Shown here: piece by piece, positions 22,490-33,500 of the stretch
Position numbering within the stretch: the stretch's first letter is position 1
Layout: each line of letters starts with the position of its first letter
NCBI GenBank assembly: GCA_009746045.1
Contig: RPFO01000560.1
Coordinates: 27,816-91,815, forward strand
Source of the DNA: Mesostigma viride
Taxonomy: Eukaryota; Streptophyta; Mesostigmatophyceae; Mesostigmatales; Mesostigmataceae
Direction of reading: 5' to 3'
Length of the DNA stretch: 64,000 nucleotides
Translations under genes and position numbers: made by a program
The notes under the pieces: model-generated
Told to the model about the DNA's origin: nothing
Databases searched by the model: none
The model's input: only the letters and a program-made list of their open reading frames with translations

Positions 22490-22932
22490 CTCGCGGTGTT
22501 GTGATGCACCGGCGCGGCGCGACCCGGACCTATGTGACACAACTGCTTGAAGATGCAGGGCTTCTGGGACTATCCGTACTCCGCGCCCGCATGATTGACA
22601 AGGAGAAATGGGCTGCCATAGATCTGTGATAAGCACCTTCCTGAGGGGTATGCTCCTGTTTTCTCCCCACGGGCCCCGCGGCCCATTGCTAGCCAGGGTA
22701 GAAGTCCGCAGGTGGAAGTTATTGGCCCTGAGGATAGCCCGGCCGCCGGCTACAATACGTATCGCCTCGTCTGCCATTACAGTATAGGACAGCTCGGATG
22801 ACTGGGATTACATCCCCATCTAGTGCTTTTAAAATGGTTGGGGAATGATGCAGACGATAGTTTGTTTAAACTTTTGTGTAATTATTTTTCTAATGAGATT
22901 AGCATAGTACTCCGTGGCATGCCTTTGCGCAA
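22490..22932 (+). mobile_element. LINE E, 3' part
   Basis: The plus strand encodes an ORF2 C-terminal end, MHRRGATRTYVTQLLEDAG to KEKWAAIDL and stop near 22630, similar to LINE D (KEQLVEDMGGLGLSV...DKAKWAQ). The 3' UTR ends ...GGCATGCCTTTGCGC. Other copies (23346-23401; 23828-24071) continue to GACACGCAAG and an (ACTT)n tail. This copy lacks the tail because LINE C abuts it. Confidence 0.65.
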
Positions 22933-23345
22933 TAAAATTAAATTAAATTATAACATGCCTCCGACTAGAGTGAATGCGGTGTTCAAACTGGGCTGGGACC
23001 ATGCTAGGTCGGCAAGCAACATCTGGGCCGGTGTAGTTTGAACATGGCAGGTTTAGTACGTACCTACCCTTTTAGGAATGCATGCTCTTGCTTGGGGCCA
23101 GGCCAGGTCAAAATATGCCGCTCTGGTTGGCCAAGCCGCTGGGGGCCGGCCAGACCAAGGGCGGTGTCGACCTGGCTGGTGCGAGCAAGATGTCCTACAA
23201 ATGCTATCCTACGCTGCCTAATCTCGTCCGAAATACAAGGCATACCCTGATACGAAAGACTCTAATGACCTACGCTTGGAAAACCCTATGACGTTCAGGA
23301 CCTGTCGGAGCATCCTGTACATAAAGCTAGGTTCCGATGCCGTCT
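22933..23345 (-). mobile_element. LINE C fragment, minus orientation
   Basis: Beginning with an ATTAAATT-type tail and the 3' hairpin remnant ATGCCTCCG, the minus strand matches 28231-28860 and 58380-58620, covering the C-terminal part of ORF2. It is 5'-truncated at 23345 and interrupted by stops and indels. It forms the left arm of an inverted repeat with 23402-23830. Confidence 0.7.
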
Positions 23346-23401
23346 AGCTTAGCTGCCTTTGCGCATGACACGCAAGTACTTACTTACTTACTTACTTACT
23401 T
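23346..23401 (+). repeat. LINE E 3' end with (ACTT)n tail
   Basis: A 55-bp piece, TTTGCGCATGACACGCAAG plus about seven ACTT units, is the extreme 3' end of LINE E. It shows what the intact tail looks like. Confidence 0.65.
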
Positions 23402-24500
23402 ATCGGCGTGGCCTGGGCCAGGCTCCGCTTTCTTAACACCTACTGGCGCTCGAAGGGCCTGGGCGAGCACCGCAAGGGCATTGATGCTCTTCAAGGGGCT
23501 CGTCCTCACCCGGTGCTTACGCATGGCGCCGAGGCGTGGACACTCACAGACACAAGTGTTGGCGGCTAAGCTAGACGGCACGGCCGGTTTACAGGATGCT
23601 CCGACAGGTCCTGAATGTAGGTTTTTCCAAGCATAGATAGTAGGTCATTAGAGTCTTTGTATCAGGGTATGCCTCGTATTTCGGATGAGATTAGGCAGCT
23701 AGCGTAGTAGGATAGCATTTGTAGGACATCTTGCTCGCACCAGCCAGGTAGACACCGCCCTCGGTCTGGCCGGCCCCCAGCGGCTTGGCCAACCAGAGCG
23801 GCACATCTTGACCTGGCCTGGCCCCAAGTAAGTACGTAAGTAAGTACTTGCGTGTCATGCGCAAAGGCATGCCGCGGAGTACTATGCTAATCTCATTAGA
23901 AATATAATTACACAAAAGTTTAAACAAATATCGTCTGCATCATCCCCCAACCGTTAAGCACTAGATGGGGATGTAATCCTCACCGGACCGGCCGAGCTGT
24001 CCTCTATTGTAATGGCAGACGAGGCGGTAGTGTAGCTCGGCTATCCTCAGGACCAATAACCTGCGGCCTCATGGCCCCAAGGACACTCCCAGGAAGCTAG
24101 GTAAACCTGCCATGAACTACACCCAGATGTTGCTGGCCGACCTAGTGGTCCCAGGTCAGTTTGAACACCGCATCCACTCCCTCCCGCTTCTTTGGACTGC
24201 CATGCAAAACAAGAAGCGGTGGCAGAAGATTGTCCAGGCTCACACGCCAGCCCCTGTGGGCAAGCCACCCCCCCCCCCCCATGCAAGAGGAAGGGGCCGG
24301 CGTTTTGATGAGTAGTGCATGTACATAGTTAGGATTCCAGGTAGACTAGATAGCTTAGAGTTAGGTTAGTCCGATTACGCGGCTTCTCCCACCTCCACCC
24401 ACCCAGCAAGGAATATGTGCTACATGATCTCCCAACGGCCAGGCATGTTATCAAGGAGACAACCATGGCATGTTTTAATTTAATTTAATTTTAATTTAAC
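23402..24500 (+). pseudogene. LINE C ORF2 C-terminal end and 3' UTR, plus orientation
   Basis: This copy encodes the post-RT region: AWARLRFLNTYW-like sequence and GAEAWTLTDTSVGG, then a segment matching LYQGMPRISDEIR, and finally MNYTQMLLADLVVPGQFEHR...WTAMQNKKRWQKIVQAHT, with stop at 24313-24315. Several frame breaks make it a pseudogene. It is split by a LINE E insertion (23828-24071). The 3' UTR carries the shared hairpin (CTCCCAACGG at about 24441) and a TTTAA-type tail to about 24500. With 22720-23345 it makes an inverted repeat. Confidence 0.7.
23828..24071 (-). mobile_element. LINE E 3' fragment inserted in LINE C, with target duplication
   Basis: The fragment reads on the minus strand as the LINE E 3' UTR ending in an ACTT-type tail. 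It is flanked by the 9-bp direct repeat TGGCCCCAA (23819-23827 and 24072-24080), and removing it rejoins LINE C coding sequence (compare GGCCCCAAGGACATTCCC at 58384-58400). Confidence 0.8.
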
Positions 24501-24960
24501 TTTTATGATAATCCTCATGTGAATGTGGAAAGGTCCAGGGTACCCGACGAGGAGTTTGCCCAAAACCACCACTTGCATGCACTCGAAATGTGGAAAGGCC
24601 CTCTTGTAATTAATTCATGTAATACGGAATAGTCAATCACCCCCGGCAATTGGTGGATGGGTGGAGCCTCAACTACCTATACATATAATGAATATGCCTG
24701 CACCAGGCATGCAGTATCAAAGATACATGCATCCATTAAAAATTAGGATTATCAGGTTACGGGCATGGTTACGGCAGACGAAAATGGCTGACGACGGTAT
24801 GGCTGACGGCGGAGTTCAGATCTTTTGCAAGCGTCTGAGCCCCAAATTCGGTCAGACCACTTGCATAATTCAATTCGCCTTTTTAAGACGCACTTGCCAG
24901 TATAAATGGTTACGGCTGCGACGCAGTATCGACAAAGTTACGCACGTGACAATTGCTATG

Positions 24961-26426
24961 ACGACTAGCTCCCAAAGCAAAGCGAGGGCTGGAAAAGTAG
25001 CTGGCACAGCTTTCCAGCGCCCAGCCCAACCCTCTCGCCCTCGCCATTGTCCAGATCCGCCAGGCTTACCCGCCAAACCCTCACCAAGCGCATCGCCTGA
25101 ACCCAAGAAACCATGCCACGATCGCCGCAAATGGAGCCAATTCTTGCCCGGCGACAGAATGTTCTCCCTCCTCGAGTGGCAGAAACTGGACATCGCCGCA
25201 GGAATGCATCGAGGTTCTCCAGTTCCTCGTGCAGGAACGGAAGCCGTCTTCGTGACCTCGAAGGGGGGGGCGGCTATCGACTACCGCGACACGTCCTGGC
25301 TCTACACTTATGAAGAACCACGCCAACGCCTGTCGCCTGTTTATCTTGACCAGCTACTACCAGCGCAGCCTCAGCGAGATCAGCAGAGCGTTCAGCGCCC
25401 CAGCCCCCGCACAGCCGGCAGCCCCAGTCTCATCTCCCTCCCTCTGCAAGGATGACATCCGCGCAGTGCTGGAGGAGCACGTGACCTGGCCGCTGGCCGA
25501 GAAGATGACATCGCTGAATGTACCACGCTATAGCTCAACACGGTGGAGGCCCGGGTCTCCGCCAACGTGGAAACCCGGGTCGTCCACAAGCTATACAACC
25601 CCAGTTCACGGCGCTACACATCGCGGCGCAGGCTTCGGAAACGCACGCTGCACTTGTCTCTCGCCTTAACCAGGTGGAGGGCAAGTGCGGCGTGCTCATG
25701 AAGAAGCTTGAAGCCATCACCGCCCACACCGAGGCCCTGGCCTCACAGGTCCTGAAGATAGCGGAGCAGACGGCCACCATCGCATCCCAGCCACCCCGGC
25801 AGGATGCTGGCGACCTCCTGCCGCTCTCCTACGCGGACCTGCTGCGATCAGCGACCGCCTCTGGACACCACTGACGCCATCGCCACGAAGCTCCAGGAGC
25901 TGGAGGACCACCGCCAGGCCCAGCAACGTGAGGTCTGACCGACCGCGCTCGCCGCGAGTGCCGAGTGGTGCTACGTCGCCTCCCCCAGAAGCCAGGTGAG
26001 ACGTCAATCTCCCTTCAGTCCCTTGCTGACGAGCTCAAGAACCAGCTTCTTACCCACATGGGCCTGGTAGGTGATGTACATATAACTGCGCAGTTATACA
26101 CGCAGTTATACTGCGCGAGGGTGCCACCGCCTTCCCCACTCACGGGACAAGGCGGCTCCCCCACCACTCACAAGTCCTGCTCACCTTCCCGGCCCTCCCC
26201 TGAGGATAAGCAGCGGTTCCTCTCTCGTCGCAAGAGGTTGCACGACCTCACCTGGACGCTGCACAACGACCTGACCCCCGGCCCGCTCAGCAACAGCAGC
26301 GACGCGACCTGTGGCCGGAGTACCCGCTCCGCCATAAGCAGGACCCCCAGAAGCCCAAGGTGTACTGGAGGGGCGGGAACCTGATGATCAACCATGTGCA
26401 AGATGTGGATGCCCCCAGCGGGCTAG
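24961..26426 (+). pseudogene. Half-LINE B ORF1, longest copy
   Basis: The likely start is the ATG at 24961 (MTTSSQSKARAGKVAGTAFQ). The N-terminal region is basic and Pro-rich and carries KWSQFLPGDRMFSLLEWQKL. Then come the coiled coil (VSRLNQVEGKCGVLMKKLEA), an RRM-like part (VLRRLPQKPGETSISLQSLA) and the CTD (WTLHNDLTPG...), ending TAG at 26424-26426. Frames change several times, at G/C runs near 25265 and near 25860, 25935 and 26280. Against the copy at 15430 it has extra bases around 26082-26120, including the palindrome ATAACTGCGCAGTTAT. No RT frame follows, only a 3' UTR. The layout is like mammalian HAL1, an L1 that kept only ORF1. Confidence 0.75.
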
Positions 26427-26786
26427 AATAGCAATAGCCCTACTTAGGTTGTATCCATTGGTAGTCACGTACTGCCGCTATGACAGCCATGCTTAGACTG
26501 TTTGCCTAGCTGTGCTGGCCACCATACCTAGTCACGTGCCGCTAACGCACGGTACACAACCAGCCATAGCCTTAGCCAGTTAGCCTAGTCCTTGAGTACA
26601 GCCATGCTACGTCCATGGCTATGATCAGATTCCTTGCCCACGCTCCTTTGCATGTTATGCCATGCTCACATGCCGGGGTCTTATGCGGCACCCACAGTTT
26701 GCCGGATCGTTAATTAGCGTCGGTGTCCGTTTAGCTAGCGTGCCTGAGTGCAGCTGTGGCATGCCTTAGGCATGAAGGAGACTGGG
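26427..26786 (+). other. Half-LINE B 3' UTR, first part
   Basis: It matches 15732-16040 with point changes and small insertions. It is interrupted at 26787 by a hAT transposon; the duplicated target AGACTGGG is at 26779-26786. Confidence 0.8.
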
Positions 26787-28104
26787 CAGTGAACAGCCAT
26801 ACGGCGTATAATACGCCGTATGGCGCGTATTATACGCCATACGCAAGATTTCCGTATGGGTATGGGAAAAAAAATACGCACTGCGTATGGTTTGCGTATT
26901 TTTTGCGTATTGCTATTTTTTTGCGTATTTTTTGCGTATTTTTTGCGTATTTTTGCGTACGAAGTAGCTTCTGGCATCATTTTGGACGGCACGTGGAGCC
27001 GGAACTAGACTGTATCTAGGCGACCTGGAACTCCGCGACAAATAAACGACATGCAGGTGCCAAGCTGGCCGTGCATGTACGACTGTACGTGCATTGCTGC
27101 AGATTGCTGCGTGTCGGACTAGGGTCTAGGAGACGAAGGACGAGGAAATTAGGTGACGAAGTTATGTTGTCTGCCAACAAGGGCGCGCATCTGGCACCTA
27201 ACATTTAATCGTAGCACAATTGACATCCAGGCACCATGGCTAGCGACGGTGATGGTGTGGGTCTATGGAACACGATGATGACTGGGCCGACGAGATGCAG
27301 GCCGTATTCGAGACTGTCTGGACACACATCGTGAAAGAACAGACTCTCAACAAGAAAGGGCAGCCGACAGGTAACTACAAGCTAAGTGACGTGCACACTT
27401 TTGGATGCAGAATTCTCGGGTTCTACCACCCGAGCAAGGCTAGCACCCGCCATATCATGGGCGCTACGTACGCGAAGGAGGCAAGAGTGAGCGAGTGCAA
27501 GAGGCCGCCGGAGGCATTACGTCGCAGGCTGCGGGGTATTTGGTGTGACTCGCGATGCACATAAATGCCTTATTTAGCCATGCAGGCTGCTGCTAGCCAG
27601 CCACCGTACCATATGTGTTAATGGTTTAGGGAAGCTGGGTCGGGTTGCTGGCATGCATGGTATCCTGCACGCTAGCCACATTGTTGGCAGCCCGTATGGA
27701 TTCTTGCTTCATGTAGATCAATATTGCATGGTGGCCTACCACGAGTAGGCAAGATGTCTGTTTCTGGCACAATGTCTTATTACTTTTGGCAAGTTGGCCG
27801 ACTGACCGTGTGCTATTTACAGACATTATTAATAACAACAGATGTACAATGCTTGTATTTGTAGGCATGCAGCGACGGCAACGGCAATATTATGTGATGA
27901 TGTGTTAAATAAAGGCAAGTGGTGTTGCAAGAACACAAAAAAAACATGCCTGATTGGTCAGAATGTTGAAGAACCCCCTGAACCATGCAAAAAACAGCAT
28001 TTTCAAGAGTCCCCGTATGGTTTGCGTATTATACCCCGTATGGCGTATTATACACCATACACAAGGGCCCCGTATGGCTGCGTATTGCGTATGGCTGTAC
28101 ACTG
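26787..28104. mobile_element. hAT-type DNA transposon, 1318 bp, probably non-autonomous
   Basis: Terminal inverted repeats are CAGTGAACAGCCATACG (left) and CAGTGTACAGCCATACG (right, reversed), 16 of 17 matching. An 8-bp duplication AGACTGGG lies on both sides (26779-26786, 28105-28112). TIRs starting CAG and 8-bp TSDs are the hAT signature. Both ends are packed with CATACG/GCGTAT and TTGCGTAT motifs (26795-26970, 28013-28098), like the subterminal transposase-binding repeats of Ac. Excision would exactly restore the half-LINE B 3' UTR. No full transposase is present. Confidence 0.9.
27265..27564 (+). CDS. Unrecognised 99-aa frame inside the hAT element
   Basis: The frame starts MEHDDDWADEMQAVFETVWT and includes GNYKLSDVHTFGCRILGFYH. 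It looks protein-like, with a Trp and spaced Cys/His residues, but I cannot assign it. It might be a remnant of the BED-type N-terminal region of a hAT transposase or a captured exon. It is the only plausible coding piece in the element. Confidence 0.3.
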   Translation: MEHDDDWADEMQAVFETVWTHIVKEQTLNKKGQPTGNYKLSDVHTFGCRILGFYHPSKASTRHIMGATYAKEARVSECKRPPEALRRRLRGIWCDSRCT

Positions 28105-28230
28105 AGACTGGGGGTCTCTGCCCTTTCTCCTGTTGTGCACACACAGCCCTGGATTAAAAGCACTTCGGTGCTCCGTGACTCCCCAACGGGAGCACGTGTT
28201 AAATTTAATTAATTAATTAATTAAAAATTA
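28105..28230 (+). other. Half-LINE B 3' UTR, second part with hairpin and tail
   Basis: It resumes with the TSD AGACTGGG, continues GGTCTCTGCCCTTTCTCC and ends in the hairpin CTCCCCAACGGGAG and TTAA units at 28200-28228. The LINE C tail starts at once after it. Confidence 0.8.
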
Positions 28231-28915
28231 AATTAAAATTAAATTGAATTAAATTATAACGTGCCTCCGTTAGGAGATCATGTAGCACATAATCCTTGCC
28301 CAGGTGGGTGGAGGCGGGAGAAGCCGCGTAATCGAACTAATCCTAACTCTAAGCTGTCTAGTCTAGGAAATCCTAACTATACTACTCAGCGAATCGCCCC
28401 GGCTTCCTCTTGGGGGGTGGTGGCTTGCCCACAGGGGCTGGCGTGTGAGCCTGGACAATCTTCTGCCACCGCTTCTTGTTCTGCATGGCAGACCAAAGGG
28501 AGAGGGAGTGGTTGTGGTGTTCAAACTGAGAGCTCTGGGACCACTATAGGTCAGCCAGCAACATCTGGGTGTAGTTCATGGTGCCCAGGTTTACCTAGCT
28601 TCCTGGGAATGTCCTTATGGCCATGCAGGCCAGGTCAAGATGTGCCGCCCTGGTTGGCCAAGCCGCTGGGGGCCGGCCAGACCAAGGGCGGTGTCAACCT
28701 GGCTGGTGCGAGCAAGATGTCCTACAAATGCTATCCTACGCTGCCTAATCCCGTCAAAAATACGAGGCATACCCTGGTACATTTAGACTCTAATGACCTG
28801 TGCTTGGAAAACCCTACATTCATGCAGGACCTGTCGGAGCATCCTGTATTAAACCGTGCCGTCGAGCTTAGCCGCCAGTGTGTCCGTGAGTGTCCACGCC
28901 TCGTCTCATGCATCC
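28231..28915 (-). pseudogene. LINE C, 5'-truncated copy
   Basis: On the minus strand, from the tail ATTAAATT and hairpin CCTCCGTTAGGAG (28262-28275), it covers the ORF2 C-terminal region shared with 24112-24315 and the downstream part of the RT ORF, to 28915 where it is cut. Indels and stops break it throughout. Confidence 0.7.
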
Positions 28916-29115
28916 ATGGGGCCTTGTTATTGGTGGGGCTGCGGCCCGTCGAGTAATGTCATCTCACTATCCGCCCGCACTATGTGTAAATTTACACGTC
29001 ATCAGGTGGGCATTAATTGTGCCTACGTGCTTGGTTTATCATATACGGGTCTCTGTGAAACTTGGATCCACGCGATACCAGCCGACTGGACCTGCTGGCC
29101 TCCCTGACCCATACA

Positions 29116-32100
29116 TCAGGTGGCAGAGGAATGCGTGGCTGATGAGCTGTTGTCGCGGTCATGGTTTACACTGTCCCTGCTTGAACACTCAATCCTCACT
29201 GTGGGCCCCGAGACATCCTTTTCCATGACGGCCGACGCCGGCTCCCCATTGGCCAGATGCGCCGCCGTGCTGAGCTGGCGGAGCACCGCCTCTACTCGGT
29301 CCGTGATGTACTTGATCACCCATCGCTCTAGGAGACTGTCCGGGTCGCCAGGGCCATCATGTAGATCAATTGAAGAAGGGCCACCTTTTGTGGCGTTGCC
29401 AGAGACGAGCCAACGCGTGGCGGATGCCACAAACGGGTCGGCATCCTCCAGGTGGTCCCGTGGCGCCGCCGCCACCGCCATTGCTTGTCGCTTGAGGGAG
29501 GGCACATCAAAGTGTAAGGGCTCACCCACGAGGATGGTGCACGACTGAAACATGCGAGGGATCCAGCCACGGCCGCCGTAGGGGGACTTCTCCGGAAGTA
29601 CCTGCGCACAGCCAGGGGGTGTGCCATGCCGCCACGTTGAGGCCCCCGGAGAAGGGAACCCAGGTAGAAAGCACAGAGGTAGAAAGCAAGAGGCAGGTCA
29701 GCAAGGGCAAAAGAGACTCCACGGTACCGACACTCCAGCAGGTGGTACTGCACTGACGGAACTGCACTGTCGGTACCGAGCAAGGACGCACGCATGTGCC
29801 CTACACAATGGCATCCTACAAAACGAAGGCGTAAATTACACACCCGATGCGGTGCCTATGCTTTGCACGATGTTGTCACCTCCCCACACAGGTGGCGCTC
29901 TGTTACCCGTATTTGCTAAGCCAGCAATACACGAGGGGCAACTGCCCGTATAGAAAGGCAAGCGACAAGAACCAAGAAACGTTCCAAGGAGGCCAAGCTT
30001 TGTAAATGAGGCCAAGCTGTCCTTCAAACCTCTCTGCCGCATCCCACAGGGACATCCGTCCAGACGCCCTGGCGCGTATGACATGCTCAGAAGCATGGCT
30101 AGTTGTTCGAGGAAACAGATGGAGAGTTGCAGCCAAGTGCCAGAGTCGCTGATGACAGCACATGAATCCCACGCACGCACACCTAGACTGCAGACAAGCT
30201 GAGTCCACTACCGAAGGCCAACACCAAAACAGCCGCATACACCAGTGAAGGGACTTTAGAATGCCCCCGAAAAAGAGAGAGACAAACCAGCAATGGAGTT
30301 GCCGGTGACACGGTGCTGCACCATGGACAGCCAAAAGGTGCTCACCCGTTGGAAGCCGCTGTGTGCCACTGGCAGCACCAGCGGTGTGGTGCTGCAGCGC
30401 GCGACCAGGCTGCCGATGCCCCACTTGAGGCGGGGGATGGGCGTCAGTTTGTCGACGACGCAGCCTTCCGGGAACGTGTGCACCTGGCAGGGTGGGGTAG
30501 GTGGGTGAGGAGTGAAGGGGGAAAGGGGGGGGCGACACATCATAGCACGTGCCGGAGCAGCATCAGCCAGCGATATGAGGCAGCCACTCTCACAGTCTTG
30601 GGAGCTGGAGTGCCGCCACCCAGAACAAGGGGGCCACTGGCGCGCAATCAACGGCTGGAGACCAAAGAGACTTGCATGGGTGGAAAGAATCCGTAGGTGA
30701 GGGGGGACAAAACATGCCATGCCAACGCGAGGGATAGCCAGCGCGGCTTGATAGTGACACGCATGGATGATTGGATATGCACCCAGCAATGCGCCAAATC
30801 TATCGATGAAGGCCACACTAGCACCACACCAAAGCTGGGGTAAGAGGGCAATGCACCCGGCCAGGCTGGTAGGTTGACGCATACAACGCACACCATCAGA
30901 TACTCCATGCAACCAGCATGGATTAGACTCAGGGTAACATTTCTTGCAACAGAGTCTAGTCAAGGAATACCGTTTGGCCAGGTCCGAATTCCAGGCAGCG
31001 TGACCACGCGTGCCTGCGCGATGATCACGTGGACAACAACCACCCATGGTCAGGCTTGAAACTAGCGGTGCTGGCCGTCTAAAGGCCTGGAGGTTAGTAC
31101 ACGCAGTGGCAGCCTGGCAGGTGACCATAAGGCAGCAGTGGGTGATCACAAGCTACTCTAGGTGTTCATCCAAGGGACAACGCCCCTCTGAGTGGGACGA
31201 TTGCAAGCATGAGGTAGCGGTGAGGATGGACACAGACACGGGCAGATGCCAGCATCACTGTGGTTGCAAGGCAGCACCCTGCGGCTGCCTGCATGCCTCA
31301 AGTATCCGTGCACATGCTTCGCTATGTGCATGGGGCGAGCGGTGGAGTGTCGTGCCACAGCAGCCGCCGCCATATCTCCCCCTCAGCACCTCGGATCACA
31401 CCCCACCCCACCCCACCCCATGGCTGCAAAAGGAGTGGCCGGGCACCAATCGAGAACGAGACACGCGATGCACAAAAAGCCAGCCTGCGCATGTACAAAA
31501 CGCCCCCCCCTTCCCACATGGCCAGTGCTCGCCCCATTCCACCGTACCCACTCCCTCTGTTCCAACCTACCCACTTCCCTGGCTCCCACATACCCATTCC
31601 CCCCCCCCCCCCCCCCCCGCCCCAACCTACCCACTTTCCCTGCTCCCACATACCCATCTCCCCCCCCCCCCCCCAACCTACCCACTTCCCCTGCTCCCAC
31701 GTACCCATCTCCCCCCCCCCCCCCCCAACTTACCCACTTCCCTTGCTCCAACTGCGCCAATGCTTGCTCCATGCCCTCCTGGTCAATGCCGGCACCCCGC
31801 ACAATCGGGATGCACTTGCCTGCCGACATTTGTGATGGGGGCACCACCAAACAGGGGACGCGGGGACTTACAAGTAACACGCGACCACAAACGTAGCAAA
31901 GACAAGTCAGCAAACCGGATCCCAGGTGCCAGTAGACCTGTTTAAACCAGTGATCGCGGTGGTGATTGCCACATTGGCACCGTAACAAAAGACGTGTGCA
32001 GCCAAAACGAGCTCCCAAAGGGCATGTTTCCCGATGTCTGGTCGTCCAAGATCCATCCATCCACAAGTTTGTGCCCACATGGCAGTCGAGGGTGCCATAA

Positions 32101-32734
32101 CTGCAGAGTGGCAACAGAGCCGCACACCTTCATCAGCCAAAAGGGAAAATAAGAGCAAAACTAGTCCCAGCGAGGGGGATAAAACTAGTCCTCAGTCCCG
32201 GTTCCTGAAACGCTTGTGGGCCTGGTGGACAACATACCTGCAGAGTGCAGCATCCTATCGGGCGCAGAGCAATGCCACCTGCGCCTGCTGGCCCACATAC
32301 CGTGCCCAGTGTTCGCAGAGCAAGCAGCGGATGCTCTAAACAAGGTAAAGCGATCGGGTCATCGCAAGGATATTAGAGAGGAGAAAGATCAGTATCGGGG
32401 AGACACACCGCCAGACAGCCAAGATTTAAAACATGAAAAACAATTGATACACAAGGATACCCTTCAACTCATCGTGCCCCAATATATTTGACCAGCAATG
32501 ATCTCCCCTGAACAAACCTGCCCCCACACGACAGGTGACGCAGGCGCGTCCTCTCTCCTAGCATCCTGGTACTGACCCTCGATCGGTCCCACCCACACCC
32601 ACCCACCGTTGCGGAAGATGGTGGACAGCAGCGCGTTGGGAAAGCAGATCTCCTGGGCAGCCAGCGTCCAGCGGCACTTGTCGGGGTCGTTGATCGGCAG
32701 TCCAGGGATGCCCCATATCAGCGGGTCGTCCACG
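29116..32734 (-). CDS. TAZ: Tafazzin-type lysophospholipid acyltransferase (partial gene, last four exons)
   Basis: Four exons join in phase: 32607-32734, 31734-31819, 30346-30483 and 29116-29601, each with AG acceptor and GT donor. The protein shows VDDPLIWGIPG and RWTLAAQEICF (the DDPxxWG and WxxxAxEICF region of tafazzin), CIPIVRGAGIDQEGM, then VHTFPEG (FPEG motif III) with RLKWGIGSLVARC and LPVAHSGF, and PRMFQSCTILVGEPLHF near the C terminus. Tafazzin remodels cardiolipin by transacylation on mitochondrial membranes. The first Asp of the HX4D motif is here, but its His should be in an upstream exon that I could not find. The C-terminal tail is longer than usual. Introns hold a 550-bp (CCCA)n array and a decoy-donor minisatellite. 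This is a host gene, not a mobile element. Confidence 0.88.
31540..31733 (-). repeat. Minisatellite duplicating the tafazzin exon/intron border
   Basis: Three to four units of about 55-65 bp lie just downstream of the donor of exon 31734-31819. Each repeats, on the minus strand, a GGAGC-GGGAAGTGGGTA border followed by a G run of 10-20. The true donor is GTAAGT; the copies read GTAGGT. Confidence 0.75.
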
Positions 32735-32944
32735 CTGGGGGCAGGGGAGATCGCAGGCAACGGAGCGGGAACCGTAGAGGCAAGTATGGCATGCGAAATG
32801 TGTGATATGGCGTGAGCATGGCAGGTCGAGGACAGAACTGAAGAAGAGAAGGGGATTAAGAAAAGTAGGGGACGAAGAAGGCAGGGCAATGGAGCGGAGC
32901 GAGCCAACTTTTTCTTCTCCCCCCTCCCTCCCCCACGCATCCCT

Positions 32945-33500
32945 CCCCCCCCCACCCCACCCACCCACCCACGCACCCACCCACCCACCCACCCACCCAC
33001 CCACCCACCCACCCACCCACCCACCCACCCACCCACCCACCCACCCACCCACCCACCCACCCACCCACCCACCCACCCACCCACCCACCCACCCACCCAC
33101 CCACCCACCCACCCACCCACCCACCCACCCACCCACCCACCCACCCACCCACCCACCCACCCACCCACCCACCCACCCACCCACCCACCCACCCACCCAC
33201 CCACCCACCCACCCACCCACCCACCCACCCACCCACCCACCCACCCACCCACCCACCACCCACCCACCACCCACCCACCCACCCACCCACCCACCCACCC
33301 ACCCACCCACCCACCCACCCACCCACCCACCCACCCACCCACCCACCCACCCACCCACCCACCCACCCACCCACCCACCCACCCACCCACCCACCCACCC
33401 ACCCACCCACCCACCCACCCACCCACCCACCCACCCACCCACCCACCCACCCACCCACCCACCCACCCACCCACGCACCCACCCACCCTCCCACCCACCC
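32945..33500. repeat. (CCCA)n microsatellite, about 550 bp, intronic
   Basis: The array is nearly perfect CCCA, with short register changes at about 33254 and 33267. It lies immediately upstream (minus-strand sense) of the tafazzin exon 32607-32734, so presumably in an intron. The translations Thr-His-Pro-Pro and Gly-Gly-Trp-Val are artefacts. Confidence 0.9.

Noticed and set aside
29328-31149. Several minus-strand frames of 170-300 aa other than the tafazzin exons
   Set aside because: They run through introns or alternate frames; only the segments with splice borders and tafazzin motifs are supported.
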